From Phenylobacterium sp. (GTDB lineage Bacteria > Pseudomonadota > Alphaproteobacteria > Caulobacterales > Caulobacteraceae), in NCBI GenBank assembly GCA_004799545.1, contig SSMU01000014.1, positions 62,001 to 126,000 on the forward strand: a stretch of 64,000 nucleotides of DNA, written 5' to 3'. The translations under genes were made by a program, and so were the position numbers. The notes below the pieces were generated by a model. That model was not told the origin of the DNA and did not search any database. It saw only the letters and a program-made list of their open reading frames with translations. Within the stretch, counting starts at the first letter, position 1, and every line of letters starts with the position of its first letter. Shown here piece after piece: positions 1 to 7,000 of the stretch.

Positions 1-382
1 CGGCGAGCCAGGCGATCAAGAGGGTGCCGCCCTTGCGCAGCGCCGCCAGCGTCTCGTCGCTCAACGTCATGTCGGCGACCTTGGGGTTCTCCATCCGCGT
101 CAGCAGGTTGGAATAGGGCCGCTTGTTGATGTCGATCGCCAGGAAGGCGCGCTTCGGCATCTCGTCCTTGCTGAACCGCAGGAGGACGTGCTCGCCGTCG
201 GAGACCAGCGAGATGATCGCCGGATCGCCGAGCGACTTGCCGATCAGCTCGATATCGGTGTGGCAGCTGTCCTCATCCGGGGTGATGATCCAGGAGAAGA
301 CCGGGGATGGGGCCGGGGCCGCCGCAGCCGACCCCGCGAGCATCGCCGCAGCGACGGCTCCCGGCAGGATACCTTTGAACAC
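1..382 (-). CDS. Secreted hypothetical protein, 3' end cut by window
   Basis: The reading frame starts at a GTG (complement of 380-382) with a GAGGA ribosome-binding sequence about 7 bases upstream and stays open to the window edge, giving about 127 residues. The N-terminus VFKGILPGAVAAAMLAGSAAAAPAPS looks like a Sec signal peptide cut after an Ala-rich stretch. The mature part has a single visible cysteine (EDSCHTDIE) and mixed alpha/beta character. I recognise no family. It lies downstream of flgH in the same direction, 120 bases away, with a hairpin between, so it may be only loosely linked to the flagellar operon. An ATG at codon 14 lies inside the signal peptide and is a poorer start. 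Confidence 0.6.
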   Translation of the reverse strand, partial: MFKGILPGAVAAAMLAGSAAAAPAPSPVFSWIITPDEDSCHTDIELIGKSLGDPAIISLVSDGEHVLLRFSKDEMPKRAFLAIDINKRPYSNLLTRMENPKVADMTLSDETLAALRKGGTLLIAWLA

Positions 383-466
383 GAACCAATCCTCAGCGCC
401 CTCGAGCTGGAGATTACGCCCGATCGGATGCGGCGGGAAGTGACCAGACGGTCGCGGGCCGAAGCG

Positions 467-491
467 GGGCCGGTCGTCGGCGGACCGGCCC
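467..491 (-). terminator. GC-rich hairpin after flgH
   Basis: A 9-bp perfect inverted repeat (GGGCCGGTC / GACCGGCCC, 7-base loop) begins 12 bases beyond the flgH stop. There is no T-tract, so it could be a pause or RNA-stabilising stem rather than a true intrinsic terminator of the flgFGAH operon. Confidence 0.4.
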
Positions 492-502
492 TCAGGCGGG
501 CC

Positions 503-1237
503 TCAGAACGGCCAGAACTTCTCCACCAACGACTGGGCGGCCGGGGTCTTCTGCACCCGGGCGATGTCGCCACGGCCCGAGTAGGAGATCCGCGCCTCGG
601 CGATCTGGGTCTGGTTGACGGTGTTCGCGGAGGAGATGTCCTCGCGCCGCACGATGCCGGCGACGGTGAGCTCGCGCACGTCGTTGTTGGTCTTCACCTC
701 CTGGGTGCCCTGGATCACCAGGTTGCCGTTCGGCAGCACCGCCGAGACCACGGCAGCGATGGTCAGGTTGATCTGTTCCTGGCGGGTGATGGCGCCGGTG
801 CCGGCCTGGTCGGTCTTGGTGTTGGTGCCCAGCGCATTGGCCGGGTCGAAGCCGGAGGGCAGGATCCGGCCGAGGCTGGATTCCAGGCCCAGCAGGTGCG
901 GGATGCCGGCGGTCATGTCGCTCTGCCGCGAGGTGGTGGTCTGGTTGGTGGTCTTGGCGCTGTCGTTGATGGTCACCAGCACGGTGAGGATGTCGCCCAC
1001 CCGGGCGGCCCGCTGGTCGGCGAAGAACTCCCGCGCCCCGATCCGCCACAGGGAGTTGGCGCCGGCCGGGCCAGGCGCGTCCCGGGCTCCGGCGGTCGGC
1101 AGCACCACCTGTTCGCGCGGCACCAGGGCGGCGGGATAGCCGACGGGCGCCAGCTGCGGGCCGGCCACCGCCTCCTTGATGGTCGAGCAGGCGCCCAGCG
1201 GCAGCAGGGCGATGAGGGCGATCAGACGCAAACGCAT
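503..1237 (-). CDS. flgH: Flagellar L-ring lipoprotein FlgH
   Basis: FlgH forms the outer-membrane L-ring bushing around the flagellar rod. The start MRLRLIALIALLPLGAC is preceded by AAGGAAG and gives a textbook lipoprotein signal with the acylated cysteine at residue 17; an ATG five codons earlier leaves a worse signal peptide. The 244-residue length and the central block (NSLWRIGAREFFADQRAARVGDILTVLVTINDSAKTTNQT) with the C-terminal LPNGNLVIQGTQEV and ISYSGRGDIA are typical of the family. It is the last gene of flgF-flgG-flgA-flgH, 11 bases after flgA, and is expected to be expressed late from the sigma-54 promoter upstream of flgF. Confidence 0.97.
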   Translation of the reverse strand: MRLRLIALIALLPLGACSTIKEAVAGPQLAPVGYPAALVPREQVVLPTAGARDAPGPAGANSLWRIGAREFFADQRAARVGDILTVLVTINDSAKTTNQTTTSRQSDMTAGIPHLLGLESSLGRILPSGFDPANALGTNTKTDQAGTGAITRQEQINLTIAAVVSAVLPNGNLVIQGTQEVKTNNDVRELTVAGIVRREDISSANTVNQTQIAEARISYSGRGDIARVQKTPAAQSLVEKFWPF

Positions 1238-1248
1238 GGAAGCTTCCT

Positions 1249-2010
1249 TCAACGGGAGGCGAGACGGGTGGAAAGGGCGGCCTTCAGCTCGTCGGCCTGC
1301 GGGCCGACGACGGCCATGCCCGGGCCGGTGATCACGGCCTGGATGGTCTTCTTCGAGGCGGTGTTCTCAACGTTCAGGGTGTCGCCGATGCCGGCCGAGG
1401 CCAGCGCCTTGCCCTGCACGGAGAGCGAGATCCCTTCGGCCTGGAAGCTGACGGTGATCATCTCGCCGGCCTTGACCACCACTGGGGTGGAGACGTCGCG
1501 GGCCAGCGCCGCGCCGCCGGCCCGCAGGGGCCGCCGCGCGGTCATGCCGATCAGGGCGTCGGGATCGTGGACGGCGTCGCCGGGAGCGGCCGCGGCCTTG
1601 CCCCAGACCAGGTCTTCGGGCCGCACCTGTTCGCCGGCCGAGATGTCGCGGGCGTAGCTGAGCACTTGGACGTTGCCACGGCCCGCCACGGCGGCGACGG
1701 CTCCGGGGCCGCTCTCGGCGCCGATCGGGCCGCCGCGCACCACGATGGTCTTCAGCCCTTCGGTGTTGGCCCAGTCGAGGCCGGAGCGGGCGGCCAGCAC
1801 CTGCACCACGCGAGCGTTCAACACCACGCTCGCGGCCGTGCGGTTGGCGACCAGGACCTGGCCCTTGGCGCCCGCGCCGTCGAACAGGTCGCCGAGCGTC
1901 ACCAGCCGGCCCGCGCTCTCGGTGTCGGCGCGCAGGGTCACCGGCTGGCCGGCGAGGGCGGGTCCGGCCAGCGCCAGGCCGGCCGCGGCGATCAGGACAA
2001 GCGTCTTCAT
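1249..2010 (-). CDS. flgA: Flagellar P-ring assembly chaperone FlgA
   Basis: FlgA is the periplasmic chaperone for assembly of the P-ring protein FlgI. A signal peptide (MKTLVLIAAAGLALAGPALAG) is followed by an N-terminal region and a C-terminal SAF-type beta-clip: RDISAGEQVRPEDLVW, then GMTARRPLRAGGAALARDV and VKAGEMITVSFQAEGISLSVQGKAL. At 253 residues it is of normal size for an alphaproteobacterial FlgA. It starts 4 bases after the flgG stop and ends 11 bases before flgH, so translation in the operon is probably coupled. FlgI itself is not in this window. Confidence 0.93.
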   Translation of the reverse strand: MKTLVLIAAAGLALAGPALAGQPVTLRADTESAGRLVTLGDLFDGAGAKGQVLVANRTAASVVLNARVVQVLAARSGLDWANTEGLKTIVVRGGPIGAESGPGAVAAVAGRGNVQVLSYARDISAGEQVRPEDLVWGKAAAAPGDAVHDPDALIGMTARRPLRAGGAALARDVSTPVVVKAGEMITVSFQAEGISLSVQGKALASAGIGDTLNVENTASKKTIQAVITGPGMAVVGPQADELKAALSTRLASR

Positions 2011-2014
2011 GAGC

Positions 2015-2803
2015 CTAGGACTTCACCTGGTTGGCGGTGGCCAGCATGCTGTCGGCCGTCGAGATCACCTTGGAGTTCATCTCGTAGGCGCGCTGGGCGA
2101 CGATCAGGGCGGTGATCTCCGAGACCGGATCGACGTTCGAGGCTTCGGTGTAGCCCTGCATCAGGGAGCCGACCCCGTTCACCCCGGGGAGGCCGTTGGT
2201 CGGCGCGCCGGAGGCGGCGGTCTCCCTGAACAGGTTGCTGCCCTGAGCCGAGAGGCCGGCCTCGTTCATGAAGGTGGAGAGCTCCAGGGTGCCGACCACC
2301 GTGGGCGCCGTGGCGTTCGGCGCGGTCACCTGCACCTGGCCCGCCTGGGACACGGTGACGTTGGTCGAGCCGGCCGGAATAGTGATCGCCGGCTGGATCA
2401 GATAGCCGTCCTGGGTGACCAACTGGCCCTGGTCGTTGAGCGCGAAGTTGCCGGCCCGGGTGTAGGCGGTGTCGCCGGCCGGGGTCAGCACCTGGAAATA
2501 GCCCGGGCCGTTGATCGCCAGGTCGAAGGGGTTCGAGGTCTGGGTCATCGCCCCTTGGGTCGAGATCCGGTAGACGGTGCCGGCCTTGACGCCCGCGCCC
2601 ACCTGCACCCCGGTGGGCACGATGGTCCCCTGGTCCGAGGACTGGGAGCCGGGCTGCTCCATGGTCTGGTAGAGCAGGTCCTGGAATTCCGCCCGCTGAC
2701 GCTTGAACGCAATCGTGTTCATGTTGGCGATGTTGTTCGAGATGACCTCGACGTTCAGCTGCTGGGCGGCCATGCCCGTGGCGGCGGTGCGCAGAGCTTG
2801 CAT
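2015..2803 (-). CDS. flgG: Flagellar distal rod protein FlgG
   Basis: FlgG builds the distal rod. The N-terminal rod-family signature is clear (MQALRTAATGMAAQQLNVEVISNNIANMNTIAFKR), as are the FlgE/F/G central motif (PFDLAINGPGYFQV, YTRAGNF, DGYLIQP) and the C-terminal DPVSEITALIVAQRAYEMNSKVISTADSML helix that packs in the rod core. The length of 262 residues is exactly what is expected. It starts 12 bases downstream of the flgF stop. Confidence 0.98.
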   Translation of the reverse strand: MQALRTAATGMAAQQLNVEVISNNIANMNTIAFKRQRAEFQDLLYQTMEQPGSQSSDQGTIVPTGVQVGAGVKAGTVYRISTQGAMTQTSNPFDLAINGPGYFQVLTPAGDTAYTRAGNFALNDQGQLVTQDGYLIQPAITIPAGSTNVTVSQAGQVQVTAPNATAPTVVGTLELSTFMNEAGLSAQGSNLFRETAASGAPTNGLPGVNGVGSLMQGYTEASNVDPVSEITALIVAQRAYEMNSKVISTADSMLATANQVKS

Positions 2804-2815
2804 GGCTTAAGTCTC

Positions 2816-3553
2816 CTAATTGACCTTGCCGAGGGTCTGGACGGCCTGGCTCGAAAGGTCGGCCTGGGTGTCCATCATCTTGGCCATCTGCTCGTAGGCC
2901 CTGGAGACCTCGATCATGCGGGTCATCTCCAGGATCGGGTTGACGTTGGAGCCCTCCAGCATCCCCTGGCGCACCTTGACGTCGGCGGCCTGGGTCGGGG
3001 TCTGGTTGGAGGTGTTCTGCAGCAGGTTGTCGCCCACCTTCTCCAGGGTGGAGAGGTTGGCGAAGTTGACGACGCCGACCTTGCCGATGCGCAGGCCGGC
3101 CTGGCTGACCACACCGTCCGGCGAGATGGCGGGCTCGCCCTTGGTCGGATCGAGGTTGATCTCGCCGCCGCCGTCATCGAGCAGGGCGGCCCCGCTCCCG
3201 TTGACGATCTTGCCGGTGTCATCCATCCGGAAGCGGCCGTCGCGGGTGTAGCGGTTCCCGGTCGGCGTCTGAACGGTGAAGAAGCCCTGGCCGTCGATGG
3301 CCATGTCGAAAGGCGAATCCGTCTTGCGCAGCGCGCCCTGACCGAAGTCGCGGATCACCCCGTTGGGCATGACGAACTTCACCGGCGCCGGGCCGCCCAG
3401 GGTGAAGGCCGGCGCCTGTGGGTCGGTGGCCTCGGCCAGCGATTCGACCTTGAAACCGGAGGTGTCGGAGTTGGCGATATTGTTGGCGATGATGTCCAGC
3501 TGCCGCTGGAGCACCATCTGCTTCGACAGTCCGACGTAGAGGCTGTTGTCCAT
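2816..3553 (-). CDS. flgF: Flagellar proximal rod protein FlgF
   Basis: FlgF is a minor rod subunit. The start MDNSLYVGLSKQ at 3553 is preceded by GCAGGAA; an in-frame upstream start at 3625 would add 24 residues not expected in the family and would overlap the sigma-54 promoter. The N-terminal helix LDIIANNIANSDTSGFK, the central DSPFDMAIDGQGFFTVQTPTGNRYTRDGRF and the C-terminal NPILEMTRMIEVSRAYEQMAKMMD are all diagnostic. It is the first gene of the flgFGAH operon. Confidence 0.97.
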   Translation of the reverse strand: MDNSLYVGLSKQMVLQRQLDIIANNIANSDTSGFKVESLAEATDPQAPAFTLGGPAPVKFVMPNGVIRDFGQGALRKTDSPFDMAIDGQGFFTVQTPTGNRYTRDGRFRMDDTGKIVNGSGAALLDDGGGEINLDPTKGEPAISPDGVVSQAGLRIGKVGVVNFANLSTLEKVGDNLLQNTSNQTPTQAADVKVRQGMLEGSNVNPILEMTRMIEVSRAYEQMAKMMDTQADLSSQAVQTLGKVN

Positions 3554-3593
3554 TAATTCCTGCCCGAACGAGGCGCGACGTTTTCCACATTCG

Positions 3594-3613
3594 GGCTGCA
3601 AGCTTCGGGCCAG
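3594..3613 (-). promoter_or_regulatory. Sigma-54 promoter of flgFGAH
   Basis: Read on the minus strand the sequence is CTGGCCCG-AAGC-TTGCAGCC. The sigma-54 consensus is YTGGCACG-N4-TTGCW, so all but one base match; the GG (complement of 3610-3611) and GC (complement of 3598-3599) are 12 bases apart, as required. The transcript should start near 3586, leaving a leader of about 33 bases before the flgF ATG. Late flagellar genes of Caulobacter use sigma-54 together with FlbD, so context and sequence agree. Confidence 0.85.
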
Positions 3614-3638
3614 ACGAAAACCCAAAGAAATTCAGCAG

Positions 3639-3722
3639 TTAAAATGGTTAACGGCGGTCAACCGGCGAAATCTGCCGGGCAGGCTTGTCCGTCGTTAAGG
3701 TCGGTTAAAAACCGGTTCTTAA
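3639..3722. promoter_or_regulatory. CtrA-type half-sites and dyad between flgF and fliL
   Basis: This divergent intergenic region carries five TTAA tetramers (at 3639, 3648, 3695, 3705 and 3719). One lies in ATGGTTAA at 3644-3651, the complement of the CtrA half-site TTAACCAT; the 3695 and 3705 copies are separated by 6 bases, one short of the TTAA-N7-TTAA consensus. Between the groups is the inverted repeat CCGGC-N7-GCCGG (3662-3678), placed about 80 bases upstream of the flgF start of transcription, which resembles the GC-rich dyads bound by FlbD (ftr elements). Assignment to CtrA and FlbD is inferred from pattern and context. Confidence 0.55.
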
Positions 3723-3770
3723 CCAAACGCGCGGCATCCAGGACGGACTAGGATTCCAAGGAACGCGCGC

Positions 3771-4364
3771 GTGGCTGAAGCCGCAGTCAAAGAGGCCCCC
3801 GAAGCCGAGGCCCCCGTCGAGGGCGAAGAGGTCGAGGGCGCCGGCAAGAAGAAGCTGCCGCTCAAGCTGCTGATCATCATCGGCGCGGTGCTGCTGCTCG
3901 TGCTGGGCGGCGGCGCGGCCGCCTTCCTGCTGATGAAGCCCAAGCCCGACGCCGCCGCGGCCGGCAAGGTCCACAAGCCGAAGAAGAAGGACGAGAAGGC
4001 CGGCAAGGACGGCAAGGACGCCAAGGGCGGCGGCGCCCAGGTCCGCGAGGGACCCGACGGCGTGCTGTTCTACACCCTGCCCGACATCGTCGTGAACATG
4101 CAGACGGCCGACGGCCGCCCGACCTTCCTGAAGCTGAAGTTGACCCTGGAGCTGCCCGACCAGGACGCGGTCGATGCGTTGGAACCGAACATGCCGAGGC
4201 TGCAGGACATGTTCCAGACCTTCCTGCGCGAACTGCGCCCCGAGGACCTGTCCGGCAGCCAGGGCTCCTACCAGTTGCGCATGGAGCTCCTGCGCCGGGT
4301 CAACCTGGTGATCGCGCCCTCCAAGGCGAACGCCGTCCTGATCGAGGAGATGCTGATCAACTAG
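3771..4364 (+). CDS. fliL: Flagellar basal body protein FliL
   Basis: FliL is a single-pass inner-membrane protein that encircles stator units and supports motor torque. The start is a GTG at 3771 with AAGGA upstream. An acidic cytoplasmic N-terminus (residues 1-25) precedes a Lys cluster and one transmembrane helix (about 29-55), then a Lys/Ala-rich linker and the FliL domain (YTLPDIVVNMQTADGRPTFLKLKLTLEL to the C-terminal LRMELLRRVNLVIAPSKANAVLIEEMLIN). Its 197 residues fit the Caulobacter form. It is first in the fliL-fliM operon; the CtrA-like sites upstream suit an early flagellar gene. Confidence 0.95.
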   Translation: MAEAAVKEAPEAEAPVEGEEVEGAGKKKLPLKLLIIIGAVLLLVLGGGAAAFLLMKPKPDAAAAGKVHKPKKKDEKAGKDGKDAKGGGAQVREGPDGVLFYTLPDIVVNMQTADGRPTFLKLKLTLELPDQDAVDALEPNMPRLQDMFQTFLRELRPEDLSGSQGSYQLRMELLRRVNLVIAPSKANAVLIEEMLIN

Positions 4365-4401
4365 CCGCCCCCTCGGGGACAGCGGGTTGGTCGCGTAGAG
4401 C

Positions 4402-5508
4402 ATGGCCGAAGACGCAGAAACCCAGCCGGAGACCGAAGCCGCCAAGCCCGAGGGCTGGAGCGAGCCCGCCGCGGCTGCGCCCGGCGGCCAGGGCCCCGCG
4501 TCCGGCGATGGCGCGATCGGCTCAGAGCGGATCCTCAACCAGGAGGAGATCGACAGCCTCCTGGGCTTCGACCTCTCCGAGGAGGAGATGGCCGAGCGCA
4601 CCGGCATCCGGGCGATCATCAACTCGGCGCTGGTCTCCTACGAACGCCTGCCGATGCTGGAGATCGTCTTCGACCGGCTGGTCCGGTACATGACGACCTC
4701 GCTGCGGAATTTCACCTCTGACAACGTCGAGGTGAGCCTCGACAACATTTCCTCGATCCGCTTCGGCGACTACCTGAACTCCATCCCCCTGCCGGCCATC
4801 CTGGCGGTGTTCCGGGCCGAGGAGCTCGACAACTACGGCCTGCTGACCGTCGATTCGAACCTGATCTATTCGATCGTCGACGTGCTGCTGGGCGGCCGCC
4901 GCGGCACCGCTGCCATGCGCATTGAGGGCCGGCCCTACACCACCATCGAGCGCGTGCTGGTCGAGCAGATGGTGCAGGTGGTGTTGTCCGACGCGCGGAT
5001 GGCCTTCGAGCCGCTGACGCCGGTCTCCTTCACCCTCGATCGCCTGGAGACCAACCCGCGCTTCGCCGCCATCGCACGGCCGGCCAATGCGGCGATCCTG
5101 GTCAAGCTGCGGGTCGATATGGAGGACCGCGGCGGGCGCATCGAGCTGTTGCTGCCCTACGCCACCCTCGAACCCATCCGGAAGATGCTGCTGCAGCAGT
5201 TCATGGGCGAGAAGTTCGGCCGCGACAACATCTGGGAAAGCCACCTCGCCACCGAGCTCTGGACCACGACCATGGACGTCCGCGCCGTGCTCGACGAGCA
5301 GCAGGTGCCGCTGAAGCAGATCCTCGAGTTGAAGGTGGGCGACACCATCATGCTCAACGCCACCCCCGACAGCCTGATCGAGCTGCGGGCGGGGTCGATC
5401 CCTCTGACCCGCGGCCGCATGGGCCGCCGCAATTCCCACATCGCCGTCCGCGTCGAGGCGCCGCTGTCGCCCAGCGCCCGCGCGGCCGTCACGAGGACCA
5501 GTGAATGA
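4402..5508 (+). CDS. fliM: Flagellar motor switch protein FliM
   Basis: FliM is the C-ring subunit that binds phosphorylated CheY and FliG. The N-terminal CheY-binding type segment GSERILNQEEIDSLLGF is at residues 40-56, preceded by an alphaproteobacterial Ala/Glu/Pro extension. The middle CheC-like domain (NFTSDNVEVSLDNISSIRFGDYLNSIPLPAILAVFRAEELDNYGLLTVDSNLIYSIVDVLLGGRRG) and the C-terminal SpoA domain (VPLKQILELKVGDTIMLNATPDSLIELRAGSIPLTRGRMGRRNSHIAVRV) are intact. No strong ribosome-binding sequence precedes the ATG. It overlaps the next gene by 4 bases (ATGA). Confidence 0.98.
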   Translation: MAEDAETQPETEAAKPEGWSEPAAAAPGGQGPASGDGAIGSERILNQEEIDSLLGFDLSEEEMAERTGIRAIINSALVSYERLPMLEIVFDRLVRYMTTSLRNFTSDNVEVSLDNISSIRFGDYLNSIPLPAILAVFRAEELDNYGLLTVDSNLIYSIVDVLLGGRRGTAAMRIEGRPYTTIERVLVEQMVQVVLSDARMAFEPLTPVSFTLDRLETNPRFAAIARPANAAILVKLRVDMEDRGGRIELLLPYATLEPIRKMLLQQFMGEKFGRDNIWESHLATELWTTTMDVRAVLDEQQVPLKQILELKVGDTIMLNATPDSLIELRAGSIPLTRGRMGRRNSHIAVRVEAPLSPSARAAVTRTSE

Positions 5509-6017
5509 GCCTGATCGCCATCGCCATGAACCTGCTGCTGGCCGGCCTCTTGGCCGCGGCGCTGGTGCTGGGCCTTCGGCTCAACCGCCGCCTGAAGGCG
5601 CTGCGCGACAGCCATGACAACTTCGCCGTCGCCGTGCGCGAGCTGAACGCCGCCGCCGAGCGGGCCGAGCAGGGCCTCGCCGACCTGCGCGCCGCCACCG
5701 ACGAGGCCACCGACACCCTCGCCGACCGGATCGACAAGGGCCGCGCCCTGGCCGTCAAGCTGGAGCGGCTGATCGTCGAGGCGCCGCGCGCCGCCCGCGA
5801 GGCGCCCGCCGCCGAGCGCCGCGACGAGGCCCGCGAGCAACGCCTGGGCGCCCTGTTGTCCGCCGCCCGCGAGGCGCGCGGCAATCCCGACCGTGCGCTC
5901 GCCATCGAGCCGCCTGCGCCGCCCGCCACGCCGCCCCGGCCCCGCGTCCGGGCGAGCGTGGAAGACGACCTGTTCGACGAACCGCCGCTGCGACTGCACC
6001 AAGGAGGCCGTCCGTGA
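5505..6017 (+). CDS. DUF6468 membrane coiled-coil protein of the fliLM operon
   Basis: A 170-residue protein with an N-terminal transmembrane helix (about residues 3-22, LIAIAMNLLLAGLLAAALVL) and a long charged helical region (NRRLKALRDSHDNFAVAVRELNAAAERAEQGLADLRAATDEATDTLADRIDKGRALAVKLERLI) likely to be coiled coil, then a Pro-rich tail. The pattern fits DUF6468, a family found beside flagellar genes in alphaproteobacteria. Its start overlaps the fliM stop and its end overlaps the next gene by 4 bases, so co-translation is likely. From memory, a flagellar-positioning gene (pflI) is described downstream of fliLM in Caulobacter crescentus; I cannot tell whether this gene or the next one is its counterpart. 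Confidence 0.8.
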   Translation: MSLIAIAMNLLLAGLLAAALVLGLRLNRRLKALRDSHDNFAVAVRELNAAAERAEQGLADLRAATDEATDTLADRIDKGRALAVKLERLIVEAPRAAREAPAAERRDEAREQRLGALLSAAREARGNPDRALAIEPPAPPATPPRPRVRASVEDDLFDEPPLRLHQGGRP

Positions 6018-6997
6018 AGTCCATGCCGCGCATCCTGCCCCTGGTGGGCATCGCCGTCGGCGGCGTGCTCGCGATCAACGCCCTGGCCGGCGCCCGCGAC
6101 CTGCCGAACCTGATCTCCGGCGCCAAGGCCTGGGCCGAGGAGGCCGCCAAGCCGGCCAAGTCCGCCAAACCCGCCGCCAAGGGCAAGGCGAAGGCCGACC
6201 CCGCCGCCGAGGTTGCGCCGTCGGATGGCCTGGTGACCAACACCACCGCCGCCACCGGCGAGGCGACGAACACCGCCGCGACCGGCATCCCCGGCCTGCC
6301 GCCGGCCTCGATCAAGCCGCCGGCCGTCTGCGCGCCTACCGCCGCTGAGCTGGCCAAGGAAGCCGGACTGTCGCCGGCCGAGCTGCAGGTGCTGCAGAAC
6401 CTGGGCGCCCGGCGCGGCGAGCTCGACGCCCGCGAGACCGACCTTTCCACCCAGATGGCCCTGCTGGCCGCCGCCGAGGCCAAGCTCGACGCCAAGGCCA
6501 AGGCGCTGGAAGGCCTGAAGGGCGACGTCCAGGGCCTGCTCAACCAGGCCGACGGCCGCGAACAGACCGAGGTCGACCGGCTGGTCAAGGTGTTCGAGGG
6601 CATGAAGCCCAAGGACTCGGCGGCGCGCATGGTGCTGCTCGACGACAGCGTGCGCCTGCCGATCGCCGCCAAGATGAAGGAGCGGTCGCTCTCGGCCATG
6701 CTGGCCCAGATGCCGCCGACCGACGCCAAGAAGCTGACCGAGTCTCTGGCCAAGCGGTTCTCCGCCGCCCAGACCCTGGCCGCCAATGGCATCGCCCAGG
6801 CGAACGCCACGGCCCCGGCGCCGGCCGCCGCCGCGGCGACGCCGGCCAAGGCGACCCCGGTCAAGCACGCCAAGAAGTCGCCGCCGCGCAAGCATGCGCC
6901 GGCCACCAAGCAGGCGGCGGCCAAGCCGGCCGCGGCGCCCGCAGCCGCCGGGACCCCGCCCGCGCCGGCCGCGGCCGCCCCGCCCGCGGCCGGCTAG
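6014..6997 (+). CDS. MotE-like periplasmic protein (MgtE_N-type domain)
   Basis: This 327-residue protein starts at GTG 6014, overlapping the previous stop. It has one N-terminal hydrophobic helix (about residues 6-26), an Ala/Lys/Thr-rich linker, a coiled coil (ARRGELDARETDLSTQMALLAAAEAKLDAKAKALEGLKGDVQGLL) and a compact helical domain (EVDRLVKVFEGMKPKDSAARMVLLDDSVRLPIAAKMKERSLSAMLAQMPPTDAKKLTESLAKRF). That arrangement is the MotE/MgtE_N fold; MotE of rhizobia is a periplasmic stabiliser of the stator protein MotC. The C-terminal 70 residues are a low-complexity Ala/Pro/Lys tail, which could contact peptidoglycan or nucleate at the pole. A role in motor or stator assembly is inferred from fold and operon. 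Confidence 0.75.
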   Translation: MKSMPRILPLVGIAVGGVLAINALAGARDLPNLISGAKAWAEEAAKPAKSAKPAAKGKAKADPAAEVAPSDGLVTNTTAATGEATNTAATGIPGLPPASIKPPAVCAPTAAELAKEAGLSPAELQVLQNLGARRGELDARETDLSTQMALLAAAEAKLDAKAKALEGLKGDVQGLLNQADGREQTEVDRLVKVFEGMKPKDSAARMVLLDDSVRLPIAAKMKERSLSAMLAQMPPTDAKKLTESLAKRFSAAQTLAANGIAQANATAPAPAAAAATPAKATPVKHAKKSPPRKHAPATKQAAAKPAAAPAAAGTPPAPAAAAPPAAG

Positions 6998-7000
6998 CCG

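Noticed and set aside
188..3556. Long plus-strand frames (188-1657 and 1673-3556) opposite flgH, flgA, flgG and flgF
   Set aside because: They run over well-identified flagellar genes and lack any domain or codon bias of their own.
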